NCBI GenBank assembly: GCA_937958985.1
Contig: CALGLV010000029.1
Location: 24,754 to 88,753, forward strand
Direction of reading: 5' to 3'
Length of the DNA: 64,000 bases
From: an uncultured Aquimarina sp.
GTDB lineage: Bacteria; Bacteroidota; Bacteroidia; Flavobacteriales; Flavobacteriaceae
Shown here piece by piece: positions 63,862-64,000 of the stretch (positions are counted from its first letter, which is position 1; every line of letters starts with the position of its first letter). A program made the position numbers and the translations under genes. Under the pieces are notes generated by a model. That model had not been told where the DNA came from, did no database searches, and worked only from the letters and a program-made list of their open reading frames with translations.

Positions 63862-64000
63862 GGCAGTATCTCATTAACTGTGTAAGTTTAAAAAATAGCT
63901 TGGGTCATGACCCAAGCTATTTTTTTTTAATTTTAAATTAAAACACAGTAATGAAAAAAGAAGATTTATTAAACGACGACTTCCTTAAGCAGTTTAAGAG
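63862..64000 (+). mobile_element. IS256-family insertion sequence, left end (continues beyond the window)
   Basis: The 28-base terminal-repeat candidate at 63862-63889 is followed by a perfect 36-bp palindrome (63890-63925, arm AAAAAATAGCTTGGGTCA) that would block outside transcription, then the transposase start at 63951. The right end and target duplication are outside the window; the 8 bases before it are TTAATAAA. Confidence 0.75.
63951..64000 (+). CDS. IS256-family transposase, N-terminal fragment
   Basis: Only 16 complete codons are present, MKKEDLLNDDFLKQFK, cut by the window end. This matches the usual start of Bacteroidota IS256/mutator-type transposases. The distance from the terminal repeat and the preceding hairpin support it. 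Intactness beyond the window cannot be judged. Confidence 0.8.
   Translation, partial: MKKEDLLNDDFLKQFK

Noticed and set aside
1..64000. tRNA, rRNA or CRISPR array
   Set aside because: No TΨC-type GGTTCRAATCC motif in a cloverleaf context, no rRNA stretch, and no regularly spaced direct repeats were seen on reading.

Overview
The window reads as chromosomal DNA of a marine-type Flavobacteriaceae member (Bacteroidota). The support is strong AT bias, type IX secretion sorting tails, lipoproteins with acidic CSDDD-like export signals, promoters of the TTG-N19-TAnnTTTG type, almost no Shine-Dalgarno sequences, and family-typical DUF genes (DUF4254, DUF6341, DUF3078, DUF2480). No rRNA, tRNA, CRISPR array or prophage is visible. 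The last ~220 bp enter an IS256-type insertion sequence.

Layout. 0.2-4.3 kb: a giant secreted GH9/CBM3/PKD cellulase-like enzyme. 4.3-6.3 kb: a Flavo-1-like structured RNA in the leader of lepA. 6.5-12.4 kb: a small secreted protein, dusB, rlmF, bioB, a ketoacyl synthase and a PlsC-type acyltransferase. 12.8-16.4 kb: a GT9 glycosyltransferase with DUF4254 and DUF6341 genes, and a surface lipoprotein. 16.8-29.2 kb: housekeeping genes (purD, DksA-like, ileS, an omega-amidase-like nitrilase, an Ig-like lipoprotein, comF, glyS, an M29 aminopeptidase). 29.3-32.5 kb: a compact operon (GbsR/MarR regulator, two small membrane proteins, DUF2071, membrane-linked methyltransferase, another membrane protein) with two copies of one palindromic operator. 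32.5-40.4 kb: a DUF4139 protein carrying a SusC-like insert, then ribE, pdxA, DUF177-rpmF-fabH-accB-accC. 40.5-58.1 kb: a DUF3078 barrel and a SUF iron-sulfur locus split in two (sufS-sufE-SufT-like-DUF2480 on one side, sufA-sufB-lipoprotein-sufC-sufD on the other). Between the halves lie a seven-gene cytochrome cluster on the opposite strand, a tandem globin and a glutaminase. 58.5-63.6 kb: asd, two Cys-rich lipoproteins, and an ECF sigma factor with an inner/outer-membrane-spanning anti-sigma-like protein. 63.8-64 kb: two IS256-like left ends in tandem and the start of a transposase.

How the genes may work together. The cytochrome cluster looks like a self-contained electron route. An NAD(P)H-oxidising FAD/2Fe-2S protein feeds a four-helix bis-heme b membrane protein with two H-x13-H pairs. 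Next come a membrane-anchored pentaheme cytochrome c and two heme c lipoproteins, and the cluster brings its own System II cytochrome c maturation genes. A palindrome upstream of the cluster has its core shared (14 of 16 bases) with a 42-bp inverted repeat in front of the tandem globin gene, which suggests common control. The cluster, its shared operator and its place inside the SUF locus are the best candidate for an undescribed system. The GbsR-controlled DUF2071/methyltransferase operon is the second. Function assignments come from reading motifs by eye; no database search was run.
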